From: an uncultured Bacteroidales bacterium
GTDB lineage: Bacteria > Bacteroidota > Bacteroidia > Bacteroidales > Bacteroidaceae
Assembly (NCBI GenBank): GCA_902788315.1
Contig: CADAJS010000012.1
Coordinates: forward strand, 62,001 to 126,000
Length of the DNA: 64,000 nt
Direction: 5' to 3'
How positions within the stretch are numbered: the first letter of the stretch is position 1; every line of letters starts with the position of its first letter. Made by a program: the position numbers and the translations under genes. Under the pieces are notes generated by a model. That model was not told the origin of the DNA. It saw only the letters and a program-made list of their open reading frames with translations, and did no database searches. Shown in pieces: positions 1 through 8,461 of this stretch.

Positions 1-720
1 GATGTCTGCAATGTATTGGGCTATTTTCTCGTCCAGATATACCTGACGCACCACCTCACGGGCACGTTCGATGTCGCCGGTGGAGAGCACGGGACGGACG
101 GTGGTATCCTGTCCGTCAATGTGCTGGCGGATGATGAGTTTCTCCTCATCAAGTTTCGGATAATCAATGACGACCTTAAGCATGAAACGATCCACCTGAG
201 CTTCGGGCAGAGGGTATGTACCTTCCTGCTCGATAGGGTTCTGAGTGGCCATCACCAGGAAGGGCTGCGGCAGACGATATGTCTGCTTGCCGATGGTCAC
301 CTGACGCTCCTGCATGGCCTCGAGCAGCGCGCTCTGCACCTTGGCCGGAGCACGGTTGATTTCATCAGCCAGCACAAAGTTAGCAAACACAGGGCCTTGC
401 TCTACCACAAACTTCTCGTCCTTCTGACTGTAAATCATGGTTCCCACCACGTCAGCGGGTAGCAGGTCTGGCGTGAACTGAATGCGACTGAACTTGGCCT
501 CCACCAGTTGTGCCAGTGTCTTGATGGCCATTGTCTTGGCCAGTCCAGGCACACCTTCCAAAAGAATGTGTCCGTCGCTCAGCAATCCGATGAGCAGCGA
601 TTCTATCAGATGCTTCTGCCCTACAATAACTTGGTTCATGCCCGTCACCAGATTGGTGACGAATCCGCTCTCGCGCTCGATACGTTCATTCAGTGCGCGA
701 ATGTCAATTGATTCTGCCAT
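1..720 (-). CDS. MoxR-family AAA+ ATPase (3' part missing)
   Basis: This is the first 240 codons of a minus-strand gene whose end lies beyond base 1. A Walker A loop (LLEGVPGLAKT, about residues 53-63), a Walker B stretch (VLADEINRAP, about 116-125) and a sensor-1 segment (MATQNPIEQEGTY, about 157-169) are typical of MoxR ATPases. Family members act as chaperone-like ATPases with von Willebrand factor A domain partners. In Bacteroidota they usually head an operon with DUF58 and Bat (aerotolerance) proteins, which would lie to the left of this window. The ATG at 718-720 sits about 75 bases below a TAACTTTG promoter box. The family is clear; the partner genes and substrate cannot be seen. Confidence 0.93.
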   Translation of the reverse strand, partial: MAESIDIRALNERIERESGFVTNLVTGMNQVIVGQKHLIESLLIGLLSDGHILLEGVPGLAKTMAIKTLAQLVEAKFSRIQFTPDLLPADVVGTMIYSQKDEKFVVEQGPVFANFVLADEINRAPAKVQSALLEAMQERQVTIGKQTYRLPQPFLVMATQNPIEQEGTYPLPEAQVDRFMLKVVIDYPKLDEEKLIIRQHIDGQDTTVRPVLSTGDIERAREVVRQVYLDEKIAQYIADI

Positions 721-797
721 AACTGTATTTTATGTTTATTTCTACGTCACTTGTTTTTATATGTCCCATCAGTCATCATTCATGTTCAAAGGACATG

Positions 798-805
798 CAA
801 AGTTA
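798..805 (-). promoter_or_regulatory. Bacteroidota -7 box (TAACTTTG) for the moxR gene
   Basis: The minus strand reads TAACTTTG, matching the Bacteroidota -7 consensus TAnnTTTG. It lies about 78 bases upstream of the moxR start. No convincing -33 box was found at the right spacing. The rest of 721-942 holds no gene that I can see. Confidence 0.6.
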
Positions 806-942
806 CGGCTTTTATAGCAATAAAGCCTACCACCGACGTGTGAAAAAGAGTTATAGCAATGTTAAATAATATAAAAAGGAACGCGCGCATACGAGCAAGC
901 TGCCGCCACGCCTTCCAGTTGGGCTTACGTGAACCTTAGGAC

Positions 943-1473
943 TCAGCAGACGACCTCGTCCATCATCACATCATGCGGTTCGAATGGCACGGCATCCACC
1001 ATCTGCCACGGAAAGCACAGGCCGATACGATAGGCTGCCATCTGAGAGAGCAGACGGTCATAGCATCCACGGCCACGTCCAAGACGATGTCCGTCACGGT
1101 CAAAGGCCATGCCCGGCACGACCACCAAATCGACGTCCTCCAAGCGAATATATTCCTTGCCCACGGCTTCCTGAATGCCAAGAAGGCCACGACGCGTGGT
1201 GCCGTCGTACACATGGAGGCGGAGCGTGCCGTCAGGCTGCGTGGAAGGCAGAAGGACTACCTTTCCTTGACGGCACGCCTCGGCAAGGAGCAGATGCGTG
1301 TCCACCTCGTCGGACAACGAATGATACAGCAATACCACATGCGACGCCGCCCAGTGTGGAGACTCGAGGATTCGACGGCAAAGACGTTCCGATTGCGTGG
1401 CATATTCTGCACGCGACGCCTTCGACTTCTGCTGACGAATATACTGACGAAGCAACGATTTCGACGGTATCAT
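943..1473 (-). CDS. 5-formyltetrahydrofolate cyclo-ligase
   Basis: The 176-residue protein has the family's signature phosphate/ATP loop GRGRGCYDR (residues 132-140), the N-terminal KSLLRQYIRQQK region, and the usual length. It converts 5-formyl-THF to 5,10-methenyl-THF with ATP and so returns a storage folate to the one-carbon pool. It begins 17 bases after the stop of metH on the same strand. The two genes therefore probably share one mRNA, which would join folate recycling to methyl-THF use. The ATG at 1471-1473 is the obvious start. Confidence 0.93.
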   Translation of the reverse strand: MIPSKSLLRQYIRQQKSKASRAEYATQSERLCRRILESPHWAASHVVLLYHSLSDEVDTHLLLAEACRQGKVVLLPSTQPDGTLRLHVYDGTTRRGLLGIQEAVGKEYIRLEDVDLVVVPGMAFDRDGHRLGRGRGCYDRLLSQMAAYRIGLCFPWQMVDAVPFEPHDVMMDEVVC

Positions 1474-1490
1474 CTTAAAAACTTTTCTTA

Positions 1491-4301
1491 TTACTTTTGC
1501 TCCGGGAAGAGGGACAGTTTGTTACTACGTGCCTCTGCAAGCGAACGCAGCGACTGTTCACGCTGATATGTCTCACGCAACTGAGCTTGGCGCTCCTGCA
1601 ACTCACGACGTGCATCATTGCCCTGCTGGGGATGCAGGAATCGCTGCGCCACAGGGGCATTATGACTGGCATCGCGCACCCAGACCACAGGACCTCCATA
1701 AACGGGCGCAATGCGCAGAGCGGTGTGCACCTCACTGGTCGTTGCACCACCGATCATCACGGGCACGTCAATACCCGCAGACCGCAACTGGCCGACCACG
1801 CGCACCATCTCTTCGAGACTCGGGGTAATAAGCCCACTCAGACCGATCACATCAGGGTGCAGTTCACAAGCCTTGGACACTATTTCTTCGGCAGGCACCA
1901 TCACACCCAGGTCAATGATCTCGTATCCGTTGCACGCCATAACCATACCCACAATATTCTTGCCAATGTCATGCACATCTCCTTTAACCGTAGCCAACAA
2001 CACACGACCTGCGGATCCCACGTCGGCCCGTTGCCCGTCCATCCAAGGCTGGAGGAAGGCAACAGCCTGCTTCATCGTACGTGCGGCCTTGACCACTTGA
2101 GGCAAAAACATCTTGCCTTCACCGAAGAGCTCCCCTACCCTGTTCATACCATCCATGAGCGGCCCTTCGATAACGGCCACGGGAGAGTCCAAATCGTCCA
2201 ATGCCATCCGAAGGTCAGACTCGAGCGTAGCGGAACCTCCTCGGAGTATAGCTTTCACAATACGAGCCGAAGCATCCTCATCGACGGGAGGCAACGAGGA
2301 CGCAGAAGATACATCGGAGGGAGTTTTTTCCGACGCGGGCGACATCAAGCTTCCAGCCATCGCAATAAGGCGTTCTGTGGCCGACGGAGAAGGACGAAGT
2401 ATAACCTCCTCAATAACCTCAAGCAATTCTGCAGGAATATCAGCATAAGACACACGCGACGAAGGATTTACGATCGCCATATCCATACCATACCTGCGGG
2501 CATGATAAAGGAATACGGAATGCATCGCCTCACGTAGGTAATTGTTACCGCGAAAGGCGAAGCTAAGGTTGCTGACACCACCGCTGACATGCGCATGGGG
2601 AAGATGACGATGAATCCAATCGGTAGCACGAATGAAGTCGAGCGCATAGCCGTCGTGCTCGGGCATCCCGGTAGCGATGGCCAGCACGTTGGGGTCGAAG
2701 ATAATATCCGAAGGCGGCATACCAACCTCCTGTGTCAGAATGCGATAGGCGCGTTCGCAAATGGCGATGCGACGCTCTAGCGTATCGGCCTGCCCCTGTT
2801 CATCAAAAGCCATTACCACGAGGGCGGCTCCCAATTCACGCACTCGACGGGCTCGTTCCACGAAGAGTGCCTCGCCCTCCTTGAGGCTGAGACTGTTCAC
2901 GATACAACGTCCCTGGACACACTTTAAACCAGCCTCGATGACATCCCAACGGCTGCTGTCAATCATCAGTGGCACACGGCAAATATCAGGTTCGCTGCCG
3001 ATGAGGTTCAGGAAGGTGGTCATCTCACGACGCGCATCAAGCAACCCATCATCCATATTGATATCAAGGACCAGTGCACCATCCTCTGCCTGCCGACGGG
3101 CAATGGCAAGAGCTTCGTCGTACGAACCCTCACTGATTAGGCGCAGGAATTTACGTGAACCGGCCACATTGCACCGCTCCCCCACATTGATAAAGCCGAC
3201 CTCGGGAGTGAGCACGAGCGGCTCGAGCCCCGAGAGGCGAAGGGTATCTGGCAGGTACGCGTGACAGGACGAAGAACAACACTTGCCTCCTGCCGCAGGA
3301 ACGTGTAGTTTCGAAGATAGGCACACATTGTGATCAGATGTTTCGCAAAGCAATGAATGCAGTGCCGCAATGTGTTCGGGAGTGGTACCGCAGCATCCGC
3401 CGATGACGTTCACCAGACGTTCCTCGACAAAAGGCCTCATCGCATCGGCCATCATACGCGGTGTCTGGTCATAAGCGCCCAAAGCATTGGGCAAGCCCGC
3501 ATTAGGATGAGCCGTAATGTAATAAGGAGCCTGCTCGGCAAGTCGCCGCAGGCAAGGCAACATCTCGGCTGCGCCAAACGAACAATTGAGTCCCACGCTG
3601 AAAACAGGTGCATGCTGCACACTGATGAGAAACGCCTCAAGCGTCTGCCCGCTGAGCAACCGGCCATATTGATCATTGACAGTCACGCTGAGCATGAGCG
3701 GCACGCTGACACCTGTGCGAAAGACGGCTTGCTCGAATGCGTAGATGCCCGCCTTGGCATTCAGCGTGTCGAAGATAGTCTCCAGGAGGATGGCGTCCAC
3801 ACCCGAGCGGAGCAACGTATCCATCTGTTCGATATACGCCTCGGTCATTTCATCGAAAGAGACGGCACGCGCTGCAGGATTGTTCACATCGGGTGACATG
3901 GAGCACGTCTTATTGGTGGGCCCCACAGTGGCTATGACGTAGCGCGGATGTTCAGGCGATGAATACTCAGCGGCAGCCTTACGCGCCAGGCGGACAGCCT
4001 CGGCATTCATGCGGGCAACAAGATGACCACAGCCATAGTCGGCCTGCGATATGCGTTGAGCATTGAAAGTGTTCGTAGTGATAATATCCGCACCTGCCTC
4101 GAGATAGCTGCGGTGAATGTCGCGGATGACATCAGGGCGTGTCAGAGTAAGCACATCATTATTGCCTTTCATCTGTCCAGCCACGTCGCACAGGAGCGTG
4201 CCACGAAAGTTTTCCTCGTCCAGCCGGAAGGTCTGAATCATCGTGCCCATGGCTCCATCCAGAAGCAGGACACGTCGCTGTATTGCATCACTGAGCATCA
4301 T
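1491..4301 (-). CDS. metH: Cobalamin-dependent methionine synthase, lacking the C-terminal activation domain
   Basis: The protein has 936 residues, with modules in the standard order. First is a homocysteine domain (about 1-325) with the zinc cysteines in GLNCSFGA and [11 protein letters not shown]. Next is a pterin-binding domain (about 350-610: [24 protein letters not shown]). Then come a cap (about 640-735) and a B12-binding domain whose DVHDIG motif (residues 775-780) provides the cobalt-ligating histidine 777. The chain ends about 50 residues after the B12 fold, where long homologues (about 1,230 residues in E. coli) continue into the AdoMet/flavodoxin-dependent reactivation domain. That domain is absent and no separate one is visible nearby. 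A tandem ATG gives the start (4299-4301). No cobalamin riboswitch fits the roughly 40 bases between the promoter box and the start. Confidence 0.97.
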   Translation of the reverse strand: MMLSDAIQRRVLLLDGAMGTMIQTFRLDEENFRGTLLCDVAGQMKGNNDVLTLTRPDVIRDIHRSYLEAGADIITTNTFNAQRISQADYGCGHLVARMNAEAVRLARKAAAEYSSPEHPRYVIATVGPTNKTCSMSPDVNNPAARAVSFDEMTEAYIEQMDTLLRSGVDAILLETIFDTLNAKAGIYAFEQAVFRTGVSVPLMLSVTVNDQYGRLLSGQTLEAFLISVQHAPVFSVGLNCSFGAAEMLPCLRRLAEQAPYYITAHPNAGLPNALGAYDQTPRMMADAMRPFVEERLVNVIGGCCGTTPEHIAALHSLLCETSDHNVCLSSKLHVPAAGGKCCSSSCHAYLPDTLRLSGLEPLVLTPEVGFINVGERCNVAGSRKFLRLISEGSYDEALAIARRQAEDGALVLDINMDDGLLDARREMTTFLNLIGSEPDICRVPLMIDSSRWDVIEAGLKCVQGRCIVNSLSLKEGEALFVERARRVRELGAALVVMAFDEQGQADTLERRIAICERAYRILTQEVGMPPSDIIFDPNVLAIATGMPEHDGYALDFIRATDWIHRHLPHAHVSGGVSNLSFAFRGNNYLREAMHSVFLYHARRYGMDMAIVNPSSRVSYADIPAELLEVIEEVILRPSPSATERLIAMAGSLMSPASEKTPSDVSSASSLPPVDEDASARIVKAILRGGSATLESDLRMALDDLDSPVAVIEGPLMDGMNRVGELFGEGKMFLPQVVKAARTMKQAVAFLQPWMDGQRADVGSAGRVLLATVKGDVHDIGKNIVGMVMACNGYEIIDLGVMVPAEEIVSKACELHPDVIGLSGLITPSLEEMVRVVGQLRSAGIDVPVMIGGATTSEVHTALRIAPVYGGPVVWVRDASHNAPVAQRFLHPQQGNDARRELQERQAQLRETYQREQSLRSLAEARSNKLSLFPEQK

Positions 4302-4343
4302 CTCTTACCAATAGAAGTAACCTATAGAAGTCTTTTCCGCCTG

Positions 4344-4351
4344 CAAATATA
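4344..4351 (-). promoter_or_regulatory. Probable -7 box (TATATTTG) for metH and the cyclo-ligase
   Basis: The minus strand reads TATATTTG 43 bases upstream of the metH start, which would give a leader of about 40 bases. The -33 position is poor, so this is a moderate call. Confidence 0.5.
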
Positions 4352-4490
4352 CATAAAAAAGGCGATTTATAAACCATTCTGATAAATAAATCGTCATTTC
4401 TTCAGAAGAATGGCAAGAATTAGCGACTGACGTTTCGGAAGTGGCATCAAAGGAAGGCATGCGGGCTGTCCCCGCACAGGGGGAAGTCAG

Positions 4491-4578
4491 ACGGTACATG
4501 CACCGCCGGCGGGAGGAACGTGCTCCGTCGGCGGAAAGAGCGTGCTCCATCGGCAGGAGGAGCGTGCTCCGTCGAGGG
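4491..4578. repeat. Array A: four 22-bp units in the metH/GH30 intergenic region
   Basis: Four consecutive 22-base units can be laid out from 4491, 4513, 4535 and 4557. The three right-hand units share the near-palindromic core RGARCGTGCTCC followed by RTCGGC; the first agrees with the second at about 16 of 22 positions. The 4302-4799 interval otherwise holds only the two promoter boxes. Small open frames across the array are not convincing genes. The same repeat type recurs at 20.0 and 36.9 kb. Confidence 0.8.
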
Positions 4579-4786
4579 GTGGAGTTGGAAGCCCTGAGAA
4601 TGAAGAAGGACCACCCGGCCCGAACCGGATACTACCACGGAATCAGAACTCACGAAACTTCGATAAATGAGAGATATGCATCGTGAGAGACAAGGAAGCT
4701 CTCTATGCAACATAGTGAAAGCTACTTCGACAAAGCCAAAGGAAAACTTTTTCCTCACAAACAATGGTTGTAAATGGCAATTTGCG

Positions 4787-4794
4787 TATATTTG
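4787..4794 (+). promoter_or_regulatory. -7 box (TATATTTG) immediately before the GH30 gene
   Basis: TATATTTG ends only five bases before the ATG at 4800. If it is the working promoter, transcription would begin at or within a few bases of the start codon, giving a leaderless or near-leaderless mRNA. Confidence 0.5.
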
Positions 4795-4799
4795 CAGTC

Positions 4800-6395
4800 A
4801 TGAAGACGATTAACATCATAACAATGTGCTTGTCGGCCGTTCTGACATGTACGCCCGCAAACGCAAGGACATCTAAAGGTTCAAATACCTTCACTATCAC
4901 CAGTCACGAGCAACAGACCATCGACGGATTCGGAGCCAGCGATGCATGGAGCGCCTGGCGAATCGGTGAATGGAACGACTCGCTACAGACGACCGTCGCC
5001 GACTGGCTATTCTCCTCGGAAATGAAGGATGATGGTTCGCCACGAGGCATCGCACTGAGCATCTGGCGGTTCAATGCAGGCACGGGAAGTGCGGCACAGG
5101 GCGACTCGGCGCACATAAATCCCGACACACGCACCGAGCGCTTTGAACACCAGACGGGTCAAAGACAAATGATGCGGTTGGCACGGGATCGAGGAGTACC
5201 CACTTTCCTGGCATTCTATAACTCGCCGCCCGTAGATCTCACCCTAAACGGGTTGGCGACAAACACTGGACGCGGAGGCACCTACAATCTACGCGCAGAT
5301 GCCTACGACGACTTTGCACGCTATGCAGCCGACATGGTACAGACGGCTAAGCGCGAAGACAACATTCACATTGACTACGTCAGCCCAGTGAACGAACACG
5401 ACGGACACTGGAACTGGCAAGGACCCAAACAAGAAGGTACGCCTGCGACAAACCGAGAAGTGGCTCGCATCGCACGCGAAATGAGTCGCGAATTCACCCG
5501 ACGGGGACTCGACACGCGAATTGTCATCAACGAAGCCAGCGACTTACGATGCATGATGAGCACGCACCACACTGACTGGCAGCGCGGAAACGAAATACAA
5601 TGCTTTTGGAATCCCGATTCGGCCGACACCTACGTGGGCAACCTGCCAAACATAGCCCACGTCATGGCAGGACATTCCTATTGGACCGACACGCCAGTAC
5701 TGATGCCAACGGATGAAGGATATGAAAGCGAAGGACTCTACGGCTACCGGAAAAGATTGCGTGATGCAATGGACCCGACGCACGGAGGAAGCTCGCTTAA
5801 GGGACTCGGCGGTTTCTGGATGTCCGAGCTATGCATTATGTCGAATGACGAAGAAATACACGGCGGAGGAGGATTTGATTTCTCCATGGAAGTGGCACTT
5901 TACGTGGCACGAATCATGCACTACGACCTTACGGTGGCCAATGCACGTTCTTGGCAATGGTGGCGAGCAGTCGGAGGCGACTATAAAGACGGACTGATAC
6001 GCATGTACGTAAAGGGAGAGAAACTGTATAGAGAAGGAAACAACGGCCATAGTGTCGTCACAGAGAACAGCGTACGAGACTCGAAACTAATGTGGACAAT
6101 CGGCAACTTTTCACGTTTCGTACGTCCGGGAGCAGTGCGCCTCGAGGTGGAGGGAACGATGAAGAGCAACGGAGTAATGCTCTCTGCCTACCGTAACAAG
6201 GATGGAAGAACTGCCATCGTAGCCATCAACTATTCGACAGACGACCGCACCATTGAGATACGCATAAAGGGTAAAAAAAAGGCTACGGCCTATCGCACCT
6301 CCGACATTGAAGGCGAAAATCTGCGCATGGTGGGACGAGTGAATCTGAAGAAGACATTACTTCCCGCACGTTCCGTCACCACCCTGCTGCATTAG
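4800..6395 (+). CDS. Secreted glycoside hydrolase, GH30-like (possible endo-beta-1,6-galactanase type)
   Basis: The 531-residue protein has a type I signal peptide (MKTINIITMCLSAVLTCTPANA, about 22 residues, shown here as one short segment) and no lipobox. The (beta/alpha)8 domain begins at QQTIDGFGASDAWSAW. The likely acid/base is E199 in SPVNEHDGHWNW and the likely nucleophile is E343 in FWMSELCIM, both in GH30-like contexts. A beta-sandwich follows after about residue 430. Bacteroidota relatives are often annotated as beta-1,6-galactanase-like, but the substrate here is inference. The ATG at 4800 was chosen over the upstream one at 4764 because it gives a clean signal peptide. No SusC/SusD pair flanks it, so it is not in a classical polysaccharide utilisation locus. 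Its stop lies four bases from that of convergent smpB. Confidence 0.8.
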   Translation: MKTINIITMCLSAVLTCTPANARTSKGSNTFTITSHEQQTIDGFGASDAWSAWRIGEWNDSLQTTVADWLFSSEMKDDGSPRGIALSIWRFNAGTGSAAQGDSAHINPDTRTERFEHQTGQRQMMRLARDRGVPTFLAFYNSPPVDLTLNGLATNTGRGGTYNLRADAYDDFARYAADMVQTAKREDNIHIDYVSPVNEHDGHWNWQGPKQEGTPATNREVARIAREMSREFTRRGLDTRIVINEASDLRCMMSTHHTDWQRGNEIQCFWNPDSADTYVGNLPNIAHVMAGHSYWTDTPVLMPTDEGYESEGLYGYRKRLRDAMDPTHGGSSLKGLGGFWMSELCIMSNDEEIHGGGGFDFSMEVALYVARIMHYDLTVANARSWQWWRAVGGDYKDGLIRMYVKGEKLYREGNNGHSVVTENSVRDSKLMWTIGNFSRFVRPGAVRLEVEGTMKSNGVMLSAYRNKDGRTAIVAINYSTDDRTIEIRIKGKKKATAYRTSDIEGENLRMVGRVNLKKTLLPARSVTTLLH

Positions 6396-6399
6396 TGCA

Positions 6400-6882
6400 T
6401 CAATAGTTCTTCTTGAACTGGCGGTCAATCTCACGACGATCGTCCTTGGCCTTGAGCGACTGGCGCTTATCGAACTCCTTCTTGCCACGGACTATATAAA
6501 TGTCCAGCTTGGCCAATCCGTTCTCATCGATAAAAAGGAGTGTGGGGACAAGACTGAATCCGGGATTCTTAATTGTTTGCGTAATCTTGCGAATCTCTTT
6601 GCGATTGAGCAGGAGCTTGCGGTCGCGCCGTTCGACATGATTGTTATATGAGCCCTGTTCGTAGTGTGCCACATACATATTCTTCACCCACACCTCACCA
6701 TTATTGACAATGCAATACGTCTCCACCAGGCTTGCCTTGCCCGCACGGATACTTTTGATTTCAGTGCCCGTAAGTACGATGCCGGCCGTAAACTTGTCAA
6801 ACAGGAGGAAATCGAACTCGGCACGCTTGTTCTTGATATTTACGCCTCGTTTCTGAGGCACCGGTGTTGTCTTACGTCCCAT
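6400..6882 (-). CDS. smpB: SsrA (tmRNA)-binding protein
   Basis: This 160-residue protein carries the SmpB beta-barrel signatures ([47 protein letters not shown]) and a basic tail ending [12 protein letters not shown] that enters the decoding centre. SmpB delivers tmRNA to stalled ribosomes for trans-translation. The start is the ATG at 6880-6882, which overlaps the upstream stop in TGATG and follows a strong purine-rich AAGGAGGAGGA. A TTG two codons earlier is less likely. No ssrA gene is in the window. Confidence 0.95.
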   Translation of the reverse strand: MGRKTTPVPQKRGVNIKNKRAEFDFLLFDKFTAGIVLTGTEIKSIRAGKASLVETYCIVNNGEVWVKNMYVAHYEQGSYNNHVERRDRKLLLNRKEIRKITQTIKNPGFSLVPTLLFIDENGLAKLDIYIVRGKKEFDKRQSLKAKDDRREIDRQFKKNY

Positions 6883-7397
6883 CAGCAATCCTCCTCCTTG
6901 ACAATCTGTGCAAAGTTTGCCAGATGTGTTTCAATATATTGCGCCACGAGTGCCGTCACCTCGTCCTCCATCTCCACAAAGTCGTCGTCCAAATCGTCGA
7001 ACTTCGGAAATTGCTCGTATAGTGCCATAAACTCCTCGTCTGTGCAATCACGCGACAACGCCTCTGAATTCTTCAGATAAAGCAGGCGTCCATCATATAC
7101 CAACTTCTTTAAATCTTTAGCTCCCCACTGCCCTATGGCTTTAGCAAAGGGATTCATGAAGATAAATGGCCCGTAACCATTGTGTATCAACTGTATGAAG
7201 CCGCCTTCCATTACCTCGCGCCGGAAAGCCACATACGCAAGAAGCGTGATCTGGTCGGGTGAGAGCAGGGGCATGGTGTCAGCATTCAGAACACCGCCTA
7301 TTGCCTCAAGCACAGCGTCGTGAAATAGCATGACATACGCCTCAGCGCCCTCCGCCAAAGCCTGTCTCAAATCTGACTCTTTAATTCGTAAATCCAT
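6882..7397 (-). CDS. DMP19-like (DUF4375) protein
   Basis: The 171-residue acidic protein, without signal peptide or membrane segment, resembles the DUF4375/DMP19 family through the central [19 protein letters not shown] and the following [18 protein letters not shown] Neisseria member of this family is described as a DNA mimic; whether this one acts that way is unknown, although the C-terminal half is rich in Asp and Glu. The start at 7397 was chosen because a well-spaced promoter lies only 24 bases upstream. Longer frames running back to 7574 would read through that promoter. The gene overlaps smpB by one base, so the two are cotranscribed. Confidence 0.8.
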   Translation of the reverse strand: MDLRIKESDLRQALAEGAEAYVMLFHDAVLEAIGGVLNADTMPLLSPDQITLLAYVAFRREVMEGGFIQLIHNGYGPFIFMNPFAKAIGQWGAKDLKKLVYDGRLLYLKNSEALSRDCTDEEFMALYEQFPKFDDLDDDFVEMEDEVTALVAQYIETHLANFAQIVKEEDC

Positions 7398-7420
7398 ATC
7401 TATAGAATGCAAATGCCCTG

Positions 7421-7451
7421 CAAAGGTACGAATAAGCGAGTGCAATGCAAA
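7421..7451 (-). promoter_or_regulatory. Promoter P1 of the DMP19-smpB pair
   Basis: On the minus strand TTTG (7448-7451), a 19-base spacer and TACCTTTG (7421-7428) match the Bacteroidota promoter. The predicted transcription start is near 7416, about 20 bases before the ATG at 7397. Confidence 0.75.
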
Positions 7452-7508
7452 AGAAAAAGTGATTTTTTTCATTTGCATTGCCGAGCGAGAGTACCTAAGA
7501 CCGCAGGT

Positions 7509-7539
7509 CAAAGGTACAAATAAGCGAGAGAAGTGCAAA
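7509..7539 (-). promoter_or_regulatory. Promoter P2, a duplicate of P1 88 bp upstream
   Basis: TTTG (7536-7539), a 19-base spacer and TACCTTTG (7509-7516) repeat the P1 arrangement. Bases 7509-7545 resemble 7421-7457 over most of their length, so the promoter has been duplicated. Apart from these and the next gene's promoter, 7398-7744 holds no gene that I can see. Confidence 0.65.
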
Positions 7540-7655
7540 AAGAAAAGCAAAGAATTTCTTCCCCATACAGTCATGCAAGAATACTAGAGGCCACGCCAAA
7601 GTAACAAATAATTTAAGGAAAATAACATCTCCACGCAAAAAACATCGGCAAATCG

Positions 7656-7686
7656 TTTGTCATGTACCCAAATTTAGCTACTTTTG
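7656..7686 (+). promoter_or_regulatory. Promoter of the NifU-like/GGGtGRT pair
   Basis: TTTG (7656-7659), a 19-base spacer and TACTTTTG (7679-7686) form a well-spaced Bacteroidota promoter. The leader to the ATG at 7745 would be about 55 bases. Confidence 0.75.
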
Positions 7687-7744
7687 TAGGCTCTTAACAG
7701 AAAAGGCGAAACAAACATTAACCCCAAATAAATACAAAAGTATT

Positions 7745-8446
7745 ATGGTGTATTCAAAAGAAGTACAAAACATGTGTTGCGTGGCAAAAGGCCCCAACCA
7801 TGGTCCCGCTCCCATCCCAGAGGAGGGCAAGTGGGTACAAGCTAAGGAAATCAAGGACATCTCGGGCCTAACCCACGGAATCGGTTGGTGTGCGCCCCAG
7901 CAGGGTGCCTGCAAGTTGACCTTGAACGTAAAGGAAGGTATCATCGAAGAATGTCTGGTGGAGACCATCGGTTGTTCGGGCATGACTCACAGTGCAGCCA
8001 TGGCCAGTGAGATTCTCCCCGGCAAGACATTACTCGAAGCGCTGAACACCGACCTCGTTTGTGACGCTATCAACACTGCCATGCGCGAACTCTTCCTGCA
8101 GATTGTATATGGACGTACGCAGAGTGCTTTCAGCGAGGGTGGTCTGATGATTGGTGCAGGCCTGGAAGACCTGGGCAAGGGACTGATTTCGCAGACAGGA
8201 ACCCTTTATGGTACAAAGGTGAAGGGAACACGCTATCTGCAGCTTACCGAAGGATATATCACAAAGATGTATCTCGACGAAGACGACCAGGTATGTGGCT
8301 ACGAGTTCGTCCATATGGGCAAGTTCATGGATGCCATCAAAAAGGGTGTGCCCGCCGATGAGGCATTGAAGAGTGTTACAGGTACTTACGGACGCACGAA
8401 GCCTGAGGACGGCGCCGTCAAGTCTATTGATCCACGTAAAGAATAA
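7745..8446 (+). CDS. NifU/IscU-like iron-sulphur scaffold-type protein
   Basis: The 233-residue protein resembles the N-terminal fold of NifU/IscU. CKLTLNVKEGIIEECLVETIGCSGM (split here as CKLTLNVKEGIIEE and TIGCSGM) parallels the IscU core, followed by ASEILPGKTLLEAL, the counterpart of the IscU helix after its second cysteine. Cysteines at 49, 56, 70 and 77, plus a CC pair at 11-12, could bind a metal or cluster. It is longer than IscU (about 128 residues), with its own C-terminal region (about 150-233). It lies 15 bases before the GGGtGRT gene behind one promoter. No cysteine desulphurase is adjacent, so a role in general Fe-S assembly is not shown. Confidence 0.75.
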   Translation: MVYSKEVQNMCCVAKGPNHGPAPIPEEGKWVQAKEIKDISGLTHGIGWCAPQQGACKLTLNVKEGIIEECLVETIGCSGMTHSAAMASEILPGKTLLEALNTDLVCDAINTAMRELFLQIVYGRTQSAFSEGGLMIGAGLEDLGKGLISQTGTLYGTKVKGTRYLQLTEGYITKMYLDEDDQVCGYEFVHMGKFMDAIKKGVPADEALKSVTGTYGRTKPEDGAVKSIDPRKE

Positions 8447-8461
8447 TAAGGAGGAACTGCT

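Noticed and set aside
4302..4760. Cobalamin or SAM riboswitch upstream of metH
   Set aside because: Only about 40 bases lie between the likely promoter and the start, and no conserved B12-box was seen in the longer region.
4441..4764. Small Arg/Ser-rich proteins across array A on both strands
   Set aside because: Frames on both strands are open because of composition. Codon pattern and start sites are poor.
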